A program made the translations under genes and the position numbers. A stretch of 34,830 nt of DNA from CAZBDU01 sp964490725 (lineage in GTDB: Bacteria; Spirochaetota; Spirochaetia; SZUA-6; DRHE01). The stretch covers positions 1 to 34,830 of the forward strand of contig CAZBDU010000058.1 of NCBI GenBank assembly GCA_964490725.1. The letters are read 5' to 3'. Below are positions 22,843-31,291 of this stretch, piece by piece (the first letter of the stretch is position 1; each line of letters starts with the position of its first letter). The notes beneath the pieces are model-generated. The model saw only the letters and a list, made by a program, of their open reading frames with translations, had not been told where the DNA came from and made no database searches.

Positions 22843-24024
22843 GTGGAATCCGAGTCTTCGCCGCCGGAGCGCTTTCGGCTGGGCGGGGTCCTGACGGTCG
22901 CGGCGGGGCACCTCTTTCACGACACCTTTGGGGGGTTCCTGGCGCCGGTGCTGCCCCTGCTGATCGGCAAGCTGGGCTTCTCCTACTCCCTGGCGGGCCT
23001 CCTGGGCGTGTTCCAGCGCGGGCCCTCCCTGATCAATCCCCTGGTGGGGCTTCTGGCCGACCGGGTGTCGCTGCGCTACTTCGTGATCTTTGCCCCCGCC
23101 GTGACCGCGGCGGCCATGAGCCTGATTCCGCTGGCCCCCTCCTACCTGTTCATGGCCGTGATGCTGCTGGTCATGGGCACCAGCTCCGCCCTCTTCCACG
23201 TGCCCGCTCCGGTCATGGTCCGCAGGCTGTCCGGGAGCCGGCTGGGGGCGGGCATCAGCATCTTCATGGTGGGGGGCGAGCTGGCGCGCAGCATCGGCCC
23301 GGTGCTGATCCTGGCGGCGGTCTCCTGGTGGGGGATGGAAGGCACCTGGCGGCTGTTCCCGCTGGGCCTGGCGGCCTCGGCCATGCTGTTCTTCCGGCTG
23401 AGGGGCGTGTCCGCCCGGGTAAGCCGGACCGCCGGGCCGGCCGCGCCGGGCTTCGCCAGGGTGCTGAAGGAGATGCGGGGGCTGTTCCTGGTGGTGGGCG
23501 GCCTGGTGATCAGCCGGGCGGTGCTGGCCGCCGCCCTGACCACCTTTCTGCCCACCTACCTCACCGCCCGGGGCGCTTCCCTGTGGCTGGCCGGCATCTC
23601 TCTGTCCGTCCTGGAGCTGTCGGGCGCCGCCGGCGCCCTCGCCTCCGGCACTCTCTCGGACCGCATCGGCCGGCGCAACATGCTGCTGATCAACACCATC
23701 CTGGCGCCGCTGCTCATGGGCCTGTTCCTGTTCACCGGGGGCTGGGCGGCGCTTCCCGTTCTGGTGCTGATGGGGTTCTTCGTTCTTTCGGTGACCCCGG
23801 TGCTGATCGCCCTGGTGCAGGACAACGCCCCGCAGTACCCGGCGTCGGCCAACGGCATCTTCATGACCATGAACTTCGTGGCCCTCTCGCTGACGATGCT
23901 CCTGGTGGGCGCCCTGTCGGATGCGATCGGCCTGGTCAACACCTATCGGGTCTGCGCCGCCCTCTCCCTGATCGGGCCGGTGTTCGCCCTGCTGCTCCCC
24001 CGCGGCCGGCCGCGGGCGCAGTGA
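22843..24024 (+). CDS. MFS transporter (FSR-like)
   Basis: This is a 393-residue major facilitator protein with about 12 transmembrane helices. HLFHDTFGGFLAPVLPLLI in helix 1 resembles the fosmidomycin-resistance-type subgroup. GLLADRVSLRYF is the loop 2-3 signature and SGTLSDRIGRRNML its repeat in the second half. The start is the GTG at 22843, 7 bases after GGAG. The enormous open frame upstream on this strand is antisense to the VIT/vWA gene and is not coding. The usual role is proton-driven efflux or uptake of a small molecule; substrate cannot be read. It is a monocistronic gene, followed after 17 bases by a HEPN remnant. Confidence 0.9.
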   Translation: MESESSPPERFRLGGVLTVAAGHLFHDTFGGFLAPVLPLLIGKLGFSYSLAGLLGVFQRGPSLINPLVGLLADRVSLRYFVIFAPAVTAAAMSLIPLAPSYLFMAVMLLVMGTSSALFHVPAPVMVRRLSGSRLGAGISIFMVGGELARSIGPVLILAAVSWWGMEGTWRLFPLGLAASAMLFFRLRGVSARVSRTAGPAAPGFARVLKEMRGLFLVVGGLVISRAVLAAALTTFLPTYLTARGASLWLAGISLSVLELSGAAGALASGTLSDRIGRRNMLLINTILAPLLMGLFLFTGGWAALPVLVLMGFFVLSVTPVLIALVQDNAPQYPASANGIFMTMNFVALSLTMLLVGALSDAIGLVNTYRVCAALSLIGPVFALLLPRGRPRAQ

Positions 24025-24041
24025 GCGCGCCGGCGGGCCAC

Positions 24042-24200
24042 GAGCTCACAGCCGACCCGCCTTTGCATGAGGACATACTCTTTCACGCACAGCAGGCAGT
24101 TGAGAAGTGCCTGAAGGCATTCCTGTCTGGCGCCAGGTGTTGTTCCGGCAGCCACCCCAGGGCCATCTGCACCAGGCTCGCCCCCTCCCGTTCGCGTCGA
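24042..24200 (+). pseudogene. Decayed HEPN-domain gene fragment
   Basis: In one frame 24042-24125 reads LTADPPLHEDILFHAQQAVEKCLKAFL, a clear HEPN helix. After an apparent one-base loss near 24126 the neighbouring frame continues VWRQVLFRQ, then GHLHQAR, reminiscent of the usual F-x-K-T-H-D-L-x-x-L segment. There is no start codon or ribosome site, both ends are missing, and no nucleotidyltransferase (MNT) partner is adjacent. It is therefore a relic of a HEPN/MNT-type gene, cut at its 5' end by or near the MFS gene end. Confidence 0.7.
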
Positions 24201-24273
24201 GGCGGCGCGCAAGCCTCGGAAGCAGGCCCCGCCGCCGGGACGGACTGCCCGGGCAGCCGGGCTGCCGCCGCGC

Positions 24274-25173
24274 TCACCGATTTGCCCGCACGGCCAGCGC
24301 TTCCTCTCCCGCCGCGTGATCGGCTATCTCGGACAGATACGAGTTGTAGTAGACCATGCGGAATTGCCGCGGCGTCAGGCCGTATTGGCGCTTGAAGAGG
24401 CCGTAGAAGTGGCAGAGGCTGTCAAAACCGCAGTCCAGGCAGATCTCCAGGATGTTCCTGTCGGTGTGAGCCAGCTGGCCGGCCGCGTAGTTCAGCCTGG
24501 CGCGATTGACGATCTGAGTCGGGCTGATGCCCAGCGTCCGCCTGCAGACTCGCGCCACGTGCTCCCGGCTGTGGTGCGCAACGCCGGGCAGGGCCCTGGC
24601 CCCCTGCGGGAAGTGCTCCGGGCTGGCAACCGCCTGGCAGGCCCGCAGCAGCCACGCCGGGACGAAGTTCTCCTCTCCCCCGATGTCGTAGATGCCGAGC
24701 TCGTTCAGCAGGTCCAGGACGAACCGTTCGATATGTCGGGCCGTGGCCGGCACGCCGGAAAGCTCGTGCATGGTGGATTCCAGCCATCGTCGCTGCCGGT
24801 GTGAGAGGGGGATGGCCCTGCCGGGGGCGATCCGGTGGCCCCAGAAGGACTCGTTGGACTTGAAGCAGCCGCGCATCGAAAAGAACAGGCAGAGAGGCTG
24901 GAAGATGACATGGCAAAGGAGCAGGTCGTTGCCGTCCTCGGGAATGCAGTGCCTGTCCAGGTAGGGCCGCAGCAGGATCAGGTCCCCGGAGGCGATTCGC
25001 GACTGCGAGCCGTTGATCCGGTGCCGTCCCTCTCCGGCCTTCACGTAGATGATTTCCGCGTACTCGTGGATGTGGGGCCGGCTCCAGGTCTTCAGGATCT
25101 GATCGTTCAGGTCAACATAGAATGCGTGGTCCGGCGGAGCGAAGCTTTCCCAGTAGGATAGCAGAACACTCAT
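24274..25173 (-). CDS. AraC-family transcriptional regulator
   Basis: This is a 299-residue regulator. The N-terminal cupin-like sensor domain (about residues 15-110) includes PHIHEYAEIIYVKAGEGRHRI and GDLILLRPYLDRHCI. The C-terminal pair of helix-turn-helix motifs (about 180-280) includes ILEICLDCGFDSLCHFYGLFKR and the end signature YGLTPRQFR. This architecture is typical of activators of sugar and amino-compound catabolic operons. It is divergent from the amidohydrolase/symporter operon and most likely its activator. The ATG lies close to the predicted -10, so the leader is very short and the ribosome site weak. Confidence 0.9.
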   Translation of the reverse strand: MSVLLSYWESFAPPDHAFYVDLNDQILKTWSRPHIHEYAEIIYVKAGEGRHRINGSQSRIASGDLILLRPYLDRHCIPEDGNDLLLCHVIFQPLCLFFSMRGCFKSNESFWGHRIAPGRAIPLSHRQRRWLESTMHELSGVPATARHIERFVLDLLNELGIYDIGGEENFVPAWLLRACQAVASPEHFPQGARALPGVAHHSREHVARVCRRTLGISPTQIVNRARLNYAAGQLAHTDRNILEICLDCGFDSLCHFYGLFKRQYGLTPRQFRMVYYNSYLSEIADHAAGEEALAVRANR

Positions 25174-25184
25174 GTACGCCCGCT

Positions 25185-25213
25185 ATGGTATCAGAGGCGT
25201 CGTCGCAAATCAA
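25185..25213 (-). promoter_or_regulatory. Candidate promoter of the AraC-type regulator
   Basis: On the minus strand TTGATT (25213-25208) and TACCAT (25190-25185), with 17 bases between, are good hexamers. They lie 11 bases from the ATG, so transcription would start only a few bases ahead of the coding sequence. Confidence 0.45.
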
Positions 25214-25242
25214 TAACAACTTCTCATATGTTTGCATCGGCG

Positions 25243-25254
25243 CCCGATATCGGG
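25243..25254. promoter_or_regulatory. 12-bp palindrome CCCGATATCGGG in the AraC/amidohydrolase control region
   Basis: This perfect palindrome lies 30 bases beyond the regulator's -35 within the 307-base divergent gap (25174-25480). It is a candidate binding site, although AraC proteins more often use direct repeats. No clear rightward promoter is visible in the rest of the gap. Confidence 0.35.
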
Positions 25255-25480
25255 ATCGCGCTCCGGCCCGCGCTCCAGCCGTGCCTGACCGCTCCGCAGG
25301 CTGTCCAGCCGGTGTCCGCCCGCCGTCCCGCCGCAGGCCTCCTTCCCGCCGCCATCCCGCCCCGCGCCGGTCACCTGCGAGCAACCCGGCGTCACAAGAA
25401 AGCAAGAATGAATCAGCACGGGTCAAATGGCCGTCAAGAGCGCGAAAGACAGCCGCCATTGCGGCGGAGATAATCCGAGC

Positions 25481-27121
25481 ATGCTCGAGAGTCGCAGCAA
25501 CGATGGTGGTTCGGTCCTCCTCCACGGGGGTCCGATCCTGACCATGGAGCCGGGGCCGGCGCCGGAGGCGCTCGCCGTGGCCAACGGACGCATCCACTGT
25601 GTGGGAAGCCTTCCGGAGTGCAGGAAGGCGCTTTCCGGCACGGCCCACGCGGAGGTGGACCTGCGGGGCCGGTGCCTGATGCCGGGTTTCGTCGAGCCGC
25701 ACGCGCACATGGTGTTCTACGGGCAGCTGAGCTCCATGGCCGTGCTGAGCTGGCCCGGGGTGAAAGACATCAAGGATCTGGTTGCGGCGCTGAAGGAGCA
25801 TGCAGGCAAGCTCCCGCCGGATGCCACGGTCCGGGGCTTCGGCTACGACCACCACCGGCTGGCGGAGGGGCGCCATCCGACCGCCCGCGAGCTGGACCGG
25901 GCCTGCAAGGGTCGCCCCGTCTTCGTCTTCCACACCAGCGGCCACCAGGGCGTGGCCAATTCGTACCTGCTCCAAACGCTGCGCATCGGCCCGGATACGC
26001 CTGACCCGGAGGGGGGCCAGATCGTCCGCGACGAGCGCGGCGAACCCACCGGCCTGCTCAAAGACCAGGCCATGAGCATGGCCACCGGGCAGTCCGTGTC
26101 CATCGGGAACCACGGGCCCAACTTCCATTTCCCAGAGCGGTTGGAGGATCTGGTGAGGATGGTGGCCATCGGGTCGCAGGCCTGGCTGGAGGCGGGGATC
26201 ACCACCGCCGCGGACGTGCAGGTGACCAGGCGCGAGATGGAAACCTACCTGGCCGCGCGCGATGCCGGGGTTCTGAAGAACCGCGTGGTGATGATGTACC
26301 TCTCCTCCTATCTCGACGACCTGATCCACCTGGGTCTGCGCGGGACCGTGGGAGACGAGTCGCTGTCCTTCGGCCCGGTGAAGCTGTACTCGGACGGCGC
26401 CCTGACCGGTTCCACCGCGCGGTTCACCTGCCCCTACGTCCACGACCCCTACTACTACGGGCTCACCTATCACTCGCCCGAGGAGCTGCGGAGGCTCATC
26501 CTCACGGCGCACCGGTACGGATTGCAGACCGCCACGCACGCCCAGGGCGATGCGGGAATCGAGCACGTGATCGAGGCGGTGGCGGCCGCACAGAAGGCGG
26601 TCAAGCGCAGCGACGTGCGGCACAGAATCGAGCACTGCGGCCTGCCGCGGCAGGACCAGTTGCCGCGCATCAGGGACCTGAACATCTGGCCGGTGCCGCA
26701 GGCCAGGTACATCCACGAAGTGGGGGACGGCGTGGTGAACGACCTCGGGGAGGAACGAGCTTCCGGGATGATGCCGCTGGGCAGCTACAAGCGATTGGGC
26801 ATCCCGGTGGTCATGTCCTCGGACTCCCCGGTGGTTCACTACCGGCCGTTCCTGGGGATCGCGGCGGCCGTTCAGCGCACCACCGCCTCGGGGAAGGTGC
26901 TGGGCCCCGAGCACTGCATATCGGTGGAGGAGGCGCTGCGCGGGTACACCATCGAGGCGGCCCGGTCCATACATCGCGAAGGGGACCTGGGATCTCTGAA
27001 GCAGGGGAAATGGGCGGACCTGGTGGTGCTGAGCCGCAATCCGCTGGAGGTGCCCGCCCCGGAGCTCCCCGATGTCAAAGCGGTGGAAACCTGGGTTGCC
27101 GGAGAGAAGCGGGCAGGATAG
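25481..27121 (+). CDS. YtcJ-like metal-dependent amidohydrolase
   Basis: This is a 546-residue cytoplasmic amidohydrolase of the amidohydro-3 (YtcJ/NfdA-like) family. Motifs in order are GGPILTM, where the barrel-flanking beta sandwich begins; MPGFVEPHAHM, the HxH metal motif; VKLYSDGALTGSTA, with the bridging Lys and family signature; THAQGDAGIEHVIEAV; RHRIEHCGL; and VVMSSDSPVVHYRPF, with the catalytic Asp. Members hydrolyse amides, formamides or N-acyl and cyclic amino compounds. The start at 25481 follows GGAG at 11 bases. An in-frame ATG at 25427 gives an 18-residue N-terminal extension without homology and is less likely. It is the first gene of an operon with the symporter, M24 peptidase and ureohydrolase, consistent with opening an amide bond in an imported compound. 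Confidence 0.88.
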   Translation: MLESRSNDGGSVLLHGGPILTMEPGPAPEALAVANGRIHCVGSLPECRKALSGTAHAEVDLRGRCLMPGFVEPHAHMVFYGQLSSMAVLSWPGVKDIKDLVAALKEHAGKLPPDATVRGFGYDHHRLAEGRHPTARELDRACKGRPVFVFHTSGHQGVANSYLLQTLRIGPDTPDPEGGQIVRDERGEPTGLLKDQAMSMATGQSVSIGNHGPNFHFPERLEDLVRMVAIGSQAWLEAGITTAADVQVTRREMETYLAARDAGVLKNRVVMMYLSSYLDDLIHLGLRGTVGDESLSFGPVKLYSDGALTGSTARFTCPYVHDPYYYGLTYHSPEELRRLILTAHRYGLQTATHAQGDAGIEHVIEAVAAAQKAVKRSDVRHRIEHCGLPRQDQLPRIRDLNIWPVPQARYIHEVGDGVVNDLGEERASGMMPLGSYKRLGIPVVMSSDSPVVHYRPFLGIAAAVQRTTASGKVLGPEHCISVEEALRGYTIEAARSIHREGDLGSLKQGKWADLVVLSRNPLEVPAPELPDVKAVETWVAGEKRAG

Positions 27122-27170
27122 GCAAGCATATATCTTGTTTTGAACTGCTAAACCAGGAGGAGGGAAGGAC

Positions 27171-27401
27171 ATGAGGAAGAAGACACTCACGGTCGTCTGG
27201 ATCATCTGGATGGTGATCTACAACGCCTTTTTCATCTGGTTCCTCGTCAGGTACCAGGCCGCGGGCAACTCGTTCGTGGGCCTCTTTCCGGTCACCTTCA
27301 TCATCTACCTGATCATGCTGATCGTGATAGCCGTGGTGAACTGGACGATCGGCTGGCAGCTCATGAAACCGGAAAGCCGAAGGCCGCGGACCACGGAATA
27401 G
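27171..27401 (+). CDS. Small two-helix membrane protein, symporter accessory subunit
   Basis: This is a 76-residue membrane protein with two hydrophobic helices (VVWIIWMVIYNAFFIWFLV and VTFIIYLIMLIVIAVVNWTI) and a charged C-terminus. Small proteins of this size and topology are often encoded directly before sodium:solute symporters. This one ends 12 bases before such a gene. The ATG follows an excellent AGGAGGAGG ribosome site. A role in assembly or activity of the symporter is inferred from position and topology. Confidence 0.8.
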   Translation: MRKKTLTVVWIIWMVIYNAFFIWFLVRYQAAGNSFVGLFPVTFIIYLIMLIVIAVVNWTIGWQLMKPESRRPRTTE

Positions 27402-27413
27402 GGGAGGCAAGAC

Positions 27414-28883
27414 ATGGCGGGAATTGGGGCTCTCATCTTCATCATCCTGTATTTCCTGGCACTGATCGGCTTCGGCATCTGGGGCCAGAGACGGACCACC
27501 TCGGAAGTGAGGGACTTCTTCGTGGCCAAGGGGCAGATCGGAACGGTGCTGCTGTTCATGACGTCGCTGGCCACCGGGTTCAGCGCCTTCACCTTCGTGG
27601 GCGCCATTGGGCTGGGATACTCCCTGGGCATCAACGGGCTCATCCTGGCCGGAGGCGCGTTGATCTTTGCCACTCCCGGGGTGGTCTGGGTGGGCAAGAG
27701 GATCTGGGCGCTGGGCAAGAAATACGGCTACATCACCCCCTCGGACTTCCTTGCCGACCGCTTCAACAGCCCCGTCATCCGCATCCTGGTGGCGCTGATC
27801 GCCGTTGGCTTTTCCTTCTTCTACATCCAGGTGCAGCTGGTGGGCATGGGCCATATCATCAGCGTGCTCACCGGGGACCTGATCGCTTACCGCACCGCGG
27901 TGGTTATCTCTGCACTGCTGATCGGCGTCTACGTGGCGATCGGCGGGATGAGGGCGGTGGTGTACAGTGACGTCCTGCAGGGGATTCTGCTCACCCTGGG
28001 CCTGCTGGTCCTGTCCGTGTTCGCCGTGGGCTACATCGTGGACGGCGCAATGAAGGAAGCCGCCACCGCGGCCCCCGCGGTCAACCAGATCACGCTTTCG
28101 CCGCTGTACCTGTGGACGGTTTCCGTGGGGTACGGCCTTTCGGTCTGCGTCTGGCCGCAGTTTCTGGTTCGGTACTTCGCCGCGAAGAGGGTAAAGGGTG
28201 TGTTCACCGTGGGGGTAGCCAACGATGCCGGCAGCATCGTCCTGCTCACCGTCTTCGCCGGATTCATCTCCTACGTGGGCGTGACCGTGTTCAAGGACAT
28301 CGCCCCGGATACCGTTACGGTGAACTTCATCAAGCTCCTGCCGCTGGCCCTGGCCTGGCCGATGGCGGCCGCCGGCGCCGCCGCCGCGCAGTCCACCGCA
28401 GACTCGATCCTGCTGATGTGCGCCGGAGTCTACACCAAGGACATCCATGCCTCCTACATCAGTCCGAAGGCCTCGGAGAAGCAGCTGTCGCTGGTGGGAC
28501 ACATCGTGACGGTCGTGCTGATCGTGCTGGCCATGGTGGCTGCGCTGAGCCCTCCCGAGTCCCTGTTGAAGGTGGTGCTGAACCTGGCCTATCCGGGATA
28601 CCTGCTGCTGCTTCCGGTGTCCGTGGCGGCGGTCTGGTGGCGGAGAGCCACCACTCCTGCGGCGATTGCGGCCCTGTTCGTGGGGCTGGTCACCCTGGTG
28701 TTCACGATCTTCATCTGGCCCGACGCGCTGAACATCTACTCGGGGGTCTGGGGATTCGTCACCAGCTCCATCGCACTGGTCGTGGTCAGCCTGTTGACGC
28801 GGCCGCCGGCGCAAGGGGTGATCGACAGGATCCACAACTACCTGGACAGTGAAGCGGACTACGCGGCGATCGAGGAGACCTGA
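27414..28883 (+). CDS. Sodium:solute symporter family transporter
   Basis: This is a 489-residue SSF/SSS-family membrane protein with about 13 transmembrane helices. FFVAKGQIG early on and TGFSAFTFVGAIGLGY in the second helix fit the family. YIQVQLVGMGHIISVLTG and GGMRAVVYSDVLQGILLTLG are the classical middle signature. AAAAQSTADSILLMCAGVYTKDI carries the Ser/Thr-rich sodium-site helix. Such proteins take up solutes (amino acids, pantothenate, urea, sugars) with sodium. It sits between its small partner and the M24 gene, with gaps of 12 and 15 bases, so all are one transcript. The substrate is presumably what the neighbouring hydrolases degrade. Confidence 0.93.
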   Translation: MAGIGALIFIILYFLALIGFGIWGQRRTTSEVRDFFVAKGQIGTVLLFMTSLATGFSAFTFVGAIGLGYSLGINGLILAGGALIFATPGVVWVGKRIWALGKKYGYITPSDFLADRFNSPVIRILVALIAVGFSFFYIQVQLVGMGHIISVLTGDLIAYRTAVVISALLIGVYVAIGGMRAVVYSDVLQGILLTLGLLVLSVFAVGYIVDGAMKEAATAAPAVNQITLSPLYLWTVSVGYGLSVCVWPQFLVRYFAAKRVKGVFTVGVANDAGSIVLLTVFAGFISYVGVTVFKDIAPDTVTVNFIKLLPLALAWPMAAAGAAAAQSTADSILLMCAGVYTKDIHASYISPKASEKQLSLVGHIVTVVLIVLAMVAALSPPESLLKVVLNLAYPGYLLLLPVSVAAVWWRRATTPAAIAALFVGLVTLVFTIFIWPDALNIYSGVWGFVTSSIALVVVSLLTRPPAQGVIDRIHNYLDSEADYAAIEET

Positions 28884-28898
28884 GGAGAGGGGAGCACG

Positions 28899-30065
28899 GT
28901 GAAAGGATACCACTATCCGGACGTCGATTGGGATCGACTCCGTTCCCACAGAACGGGCAGGATCCTTGAGATCCTGACCCGCGGGGACCTGGAGGCCGCC
29001 GTCATCTCTGACACCTGCAACGTCAGGTACGTGGCCGACGTGCGGAACTACGGAGCGCCGGAGATCTACTCCGAGATCCACTTCGTGGTGCTGACGGCGG
29101 GGGGTGACATCCACCTGTTCACGCAGATCCTATTCGAGGACATGCCGAAGCGGATGCCCTGGATCACCAGCGCCGAGCAGATCCCCGCCTGGCGGAGGGC
29201 CTCGATCCAGGAGGCCGCCAGAACCGAGATGATCGCCGGCAAGCTCCAGCGGGCCGGCGTCAAGGAGGGGCGGATCGGAGTGGACTTCCTGCCCTTCCAG
29301 GTGAAGGACGAGCTGGCCCGCAAAGCCCCCGGGCTCCAGGTGGTGAGCATCGCCGAGGAGATCCTGAAGGCGCGCATGGTCAAGAGTGAGGACGAGATTA
29401 TGCTGCTGGAGGCGGCGGCGACGAACAACGAGATCGGAATGAGGGCCGCGCTGGACGCGATGGTGGAGGGGGCCACGGAGCACGAGGTCATTGCCGCGGC
29501 GGTGGGCGCCATGGCGAGGGCGGGCATCGAAGGGATAACCCACTATCCCGGCTGCCGGTCCGGGGAGCGGACCCTCCAGGACTACCTGCCCATCGGCAGA
29601 AGGCTGCGGCGAGGCGACACGGTCATCATCGACATGGGCAACTACGGTCCCGGCGGCTACGCCAGCGATTTCTGCCGCACGGGGATCGTGGGCCGGCCCT
29701 CGGAGCAGATGAAAGAATGCTACCGGGCGCTGCTTCGGGCCCACCGCGAGGGCATCGCGGCGGTCAAGCCCGGGGCCATGGCTTCCGACGTCCACGCGGT
29801 GATCAACAAGGCGCTGAATGTGGCGGGGCTGCCGGGCTCCATCTACTCCAACGGCCACGGCATCGGCATGGGAATGGTGGAGCTGCCCACGGTGGGGGCA
29901 AGGGAGGAGATCCCTGAGGACATCGAGCTGCAGGAGGGGATGACGGTCTGCCTGGAGCCCATCACCTACATCGAGGAGGAGGGAGCGGCCAAGCTGGAGG
30001 ACGAAGTGGTGGTCACGGCGGATGGCTGCCGGCTGCTCACGCGCAGCGAATACTGGGACGTGTAG
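28899..30065 (+). CDS. M24-family metallopeptidase (Xaa-Pro peptidase/creatinase fold)
   Basis: This is a 388-residue 'pita-bread' enzyme. The N-terminal creatinase-type domain (about 15-150) includes AAVISDTCNVRYVADVRNYG. The C-terminal catalytic domain (about 170-385) keeps all five dinuclear-metal ligands: Asp245 (VIIDMGNYG), Asp257 (YASDFCRTG), His320 (SNGHGIGMG), Glu353 (VCLEPITY) and Glu367 (KLEDEVVV). It is therefore a metallopeptidase or amidase rather than a metal-free creatinase, although the fold is shared. The two Asp ligands are 12 residues apart instead of the usual 11. The start is a GTG with GAGGGGAG upstream. In this operon it may split a dipeptide, proline-type or N-acyl bond in the imported compound. 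Confidence 0.9.
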   Translation: MKGYHYPDVDWDRLRSHRTGRILEILTRGDLEAAVISDTCNVRYVADVRNYGAPEIYSEIHFVVLTAGGDIHLFTQILFEDMPKRMPWITSAEQIPAWRRASIQEAARTEMIAGKLQRAGVKEGRIGVDFLPFQVKDELARKAPGLQVVSIAEEILKARMVKSEDEIMLLEAAATNNEIGMRAALDAMVEGATEHEVIAAAVGAMARAGIEGITHYPGCRSGERTLQDYLPIGRRLRRGDTVIIDMGNYGPGGYASDFCRTGIVGRPSEQMKECYRALLRAHREGIAAVKPGAMASDVHAVINKALNVAGLPGSIYSNGHGIGMGMVELPTVGAREEIPEDIELQEGMTVCLEPITYIEEEGAAKLEDEVVVTADGCRLLTRSEYWDV

Positions 30066-30078
30066 CGGGACAGAAGAG

Positions 30079-31041
30079 ATGCCGGAGCAGCCTCGCTACA
30101 GGCCCGCGGATTCCCTGCAGTCACCCCGCTTCTCCGGGGTGAGGACCTTCATGCGGCTGCCCGAGGTGCACACCCTGGAGGGAGTGGACGTTGCCGTGAT
30201 GGGCGCGCCTTTCGACACCGGGGCTACCTTCCGTGTGGGAGCGCGCTTCGGTCCGGAAGCCATCCGCAGCATGTCCGCGCTGGTGAAGCCCTACAACGCA
30301 CACTTCGGGATCGACGTCTTCCAGCACCTCTCCGGCGTGGACTACGGCGACGCGCCGGTGGTTCCCGGCTACACCGAGGAGTCCTTCGCGAGAATCGAGG
30401 CGGCCCTTGCGCCCGTTCTGCAGGCGGGCGCGGTTCCCGTGGTGCTGGGCGGCGACCACTCCGTCTCGCTTCCGGAGCTCCGCGCGCTGTCCCATCCTCA
30501 CGAGCGGGTGGCCCTGGTGCACTTCGACTCCCACTTCGACACCGCGGAGGAGTACTTCGGCCGCAGGTACACGCACGGAACGCCATTCCGCCGCGCCGTG
30601 GAGGAAGGGATCGTGGAGGTGGGGCACTCCATCCAGGTCGGTATGCGGGGCTCGCTGTACGGGAGAGAGGACGGCGAGGCATCGCGCTCGTTGGGCCTGG
30701 AGGTGATCACCGGGGAGGAGCTGGAGCAGATCGGGACTCCCGCCGCGCTCCGGCGCATCCGCGAGCGGGCGGCGGGGGCCAAGGTGTTCGTCAGCTTCGA
30801 CATCGACGTGGTGGACCCGGCGTACGCCCCCGGGACCGGCACCATCGAGGTGGGAGGGATCACCAGCCGGGAAGCCCTGGCCCTGGTCCGGGGCCTGGAG
30901 GGCCTGGATTTCGCCGGGTTCGACCTGGTGGAGGTGCTTCCCCAGTACGATCCTGCCGGCATCACCGCTTCCCTGGCCGCGAACATCGTGTTCGAGTTCC
31001 TGAGCCTGCTGGCTGTGGGGAAGAGGGCCGCGCAGGGCTAG
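30079..31041 (+). CDS. Ureohydrolase (agmatinase/guanidino-acid hydrolase family)
   Basis: This is a 320-residue arginase/agmatinase-fold enzyme that hydrolyses a guanidino group to urea and an amine. All six manganese ligands are present: His127 (VLGGDHS), Asp150, His152 and Asp154 (VHFDSHFDT), and Asp241 and Asp243 (SFDIDVVDPAYAPGTGT). Overall length and GAPFDTGATFRVGARFGPEAIR match the SpeB-type branch rather than arginase. Guanidinobutyrate, guanidinopropionate or agmatine are all possible substrates. The ATG lies 13 bases after the M24 stop with a GAAGAG-type weak ribosome site, so it is co-transcribed. It points to a guanidino compound as the operon's substrate. Confidence 0.92.
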   Translation: MPEQPRYRPADSLQSPRFSGVRTFMRLPEVHTLEGVDVAVMGAPFDTGATFRVGARFGPEAIRSMSALVKPYNAHFGIDVFQHLSGVDYGDAPVVPGYTEESFARIEAALAPVLQAGAVPVVLGGDHSVSLPELRALSHPHERVALVHFDSHFDTAEEYFGRRYTHGTPFRRAVEEGIVEVGHSIQVGMRGSLYGREDGEASRSLGLEVITGEELEQIGTPAALRRIRERAAGAKVFVSFDIDVVDPAYAPGTGTIEVGGITSREALALVRGLEGLDFAGFDLVEVLPQYDPAGITASLAANIVFEFLSLLAVGKRAAQG

Positions 31042-31197
31042 AGCCGGGAGCCGGGCCGCACCTCCTCCCGTGGTCTCACTGGCCTGCTCCGGAAGGGCAC
31101 GCCGCAGGCCGCCGCCACCCACCACTGCCAGGCACCCGCCGGCCGCGTACCACCGCCAGCTGCCCGCCGCTGGCCACCGGCCGCCCGCCGGCGTGGT

Positions 31198-31227
31198 AAT
31201 AATTTCTTATAATCATGCAAAATTATT
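31198..31227. promoter_or_regulatory. AT-rich inverted repeat upstream of binding-protein gene 2
   Basis: AATAATTT (31198-31205) and its complement AAATTATT (31220-31227) flank a 14-base AT-rich spacer directly upstream of the -35 at 31229. In this very GC-rich DNA it stands out, and it could be an activator site (for example for the AraC-type protein) or an UP-like element. Confidence 0.5.
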
Positions 31228-31228
31228 G

Positions 31229-31257
31229 TTGACAGCCTGCAACGGTGGGCTTAGAAT
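31229..31257 (+). promoter_or_regulatory. Strong promoter of the second ABC transporter operon
   Basis: TTGACA (31229-31234), 17 bases, TAGAAT (31252-31257): a perfect -35, 5/6 -10 and ideal spacing. Transcription would start near 31264, giving a leader of about 28 bases with the AAGGAGG ribosome site. It allows the transporter to be expressed separately from the upstream hydrolase genes. Confidence 0.8.
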
Positions 31258-31291
31258 CTCAGATCAAAACAAGCTAAGGAGGAAATTGGCT

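Noticed and set aside
28899..30065. Reading the M24 protein as a true creatinase because of the nearby ureohydrolase
   Set aside because: Creatinase lacks the metal ligands, whereas all five are present here, so a metal-dependent peptidase or amidase is the better call.
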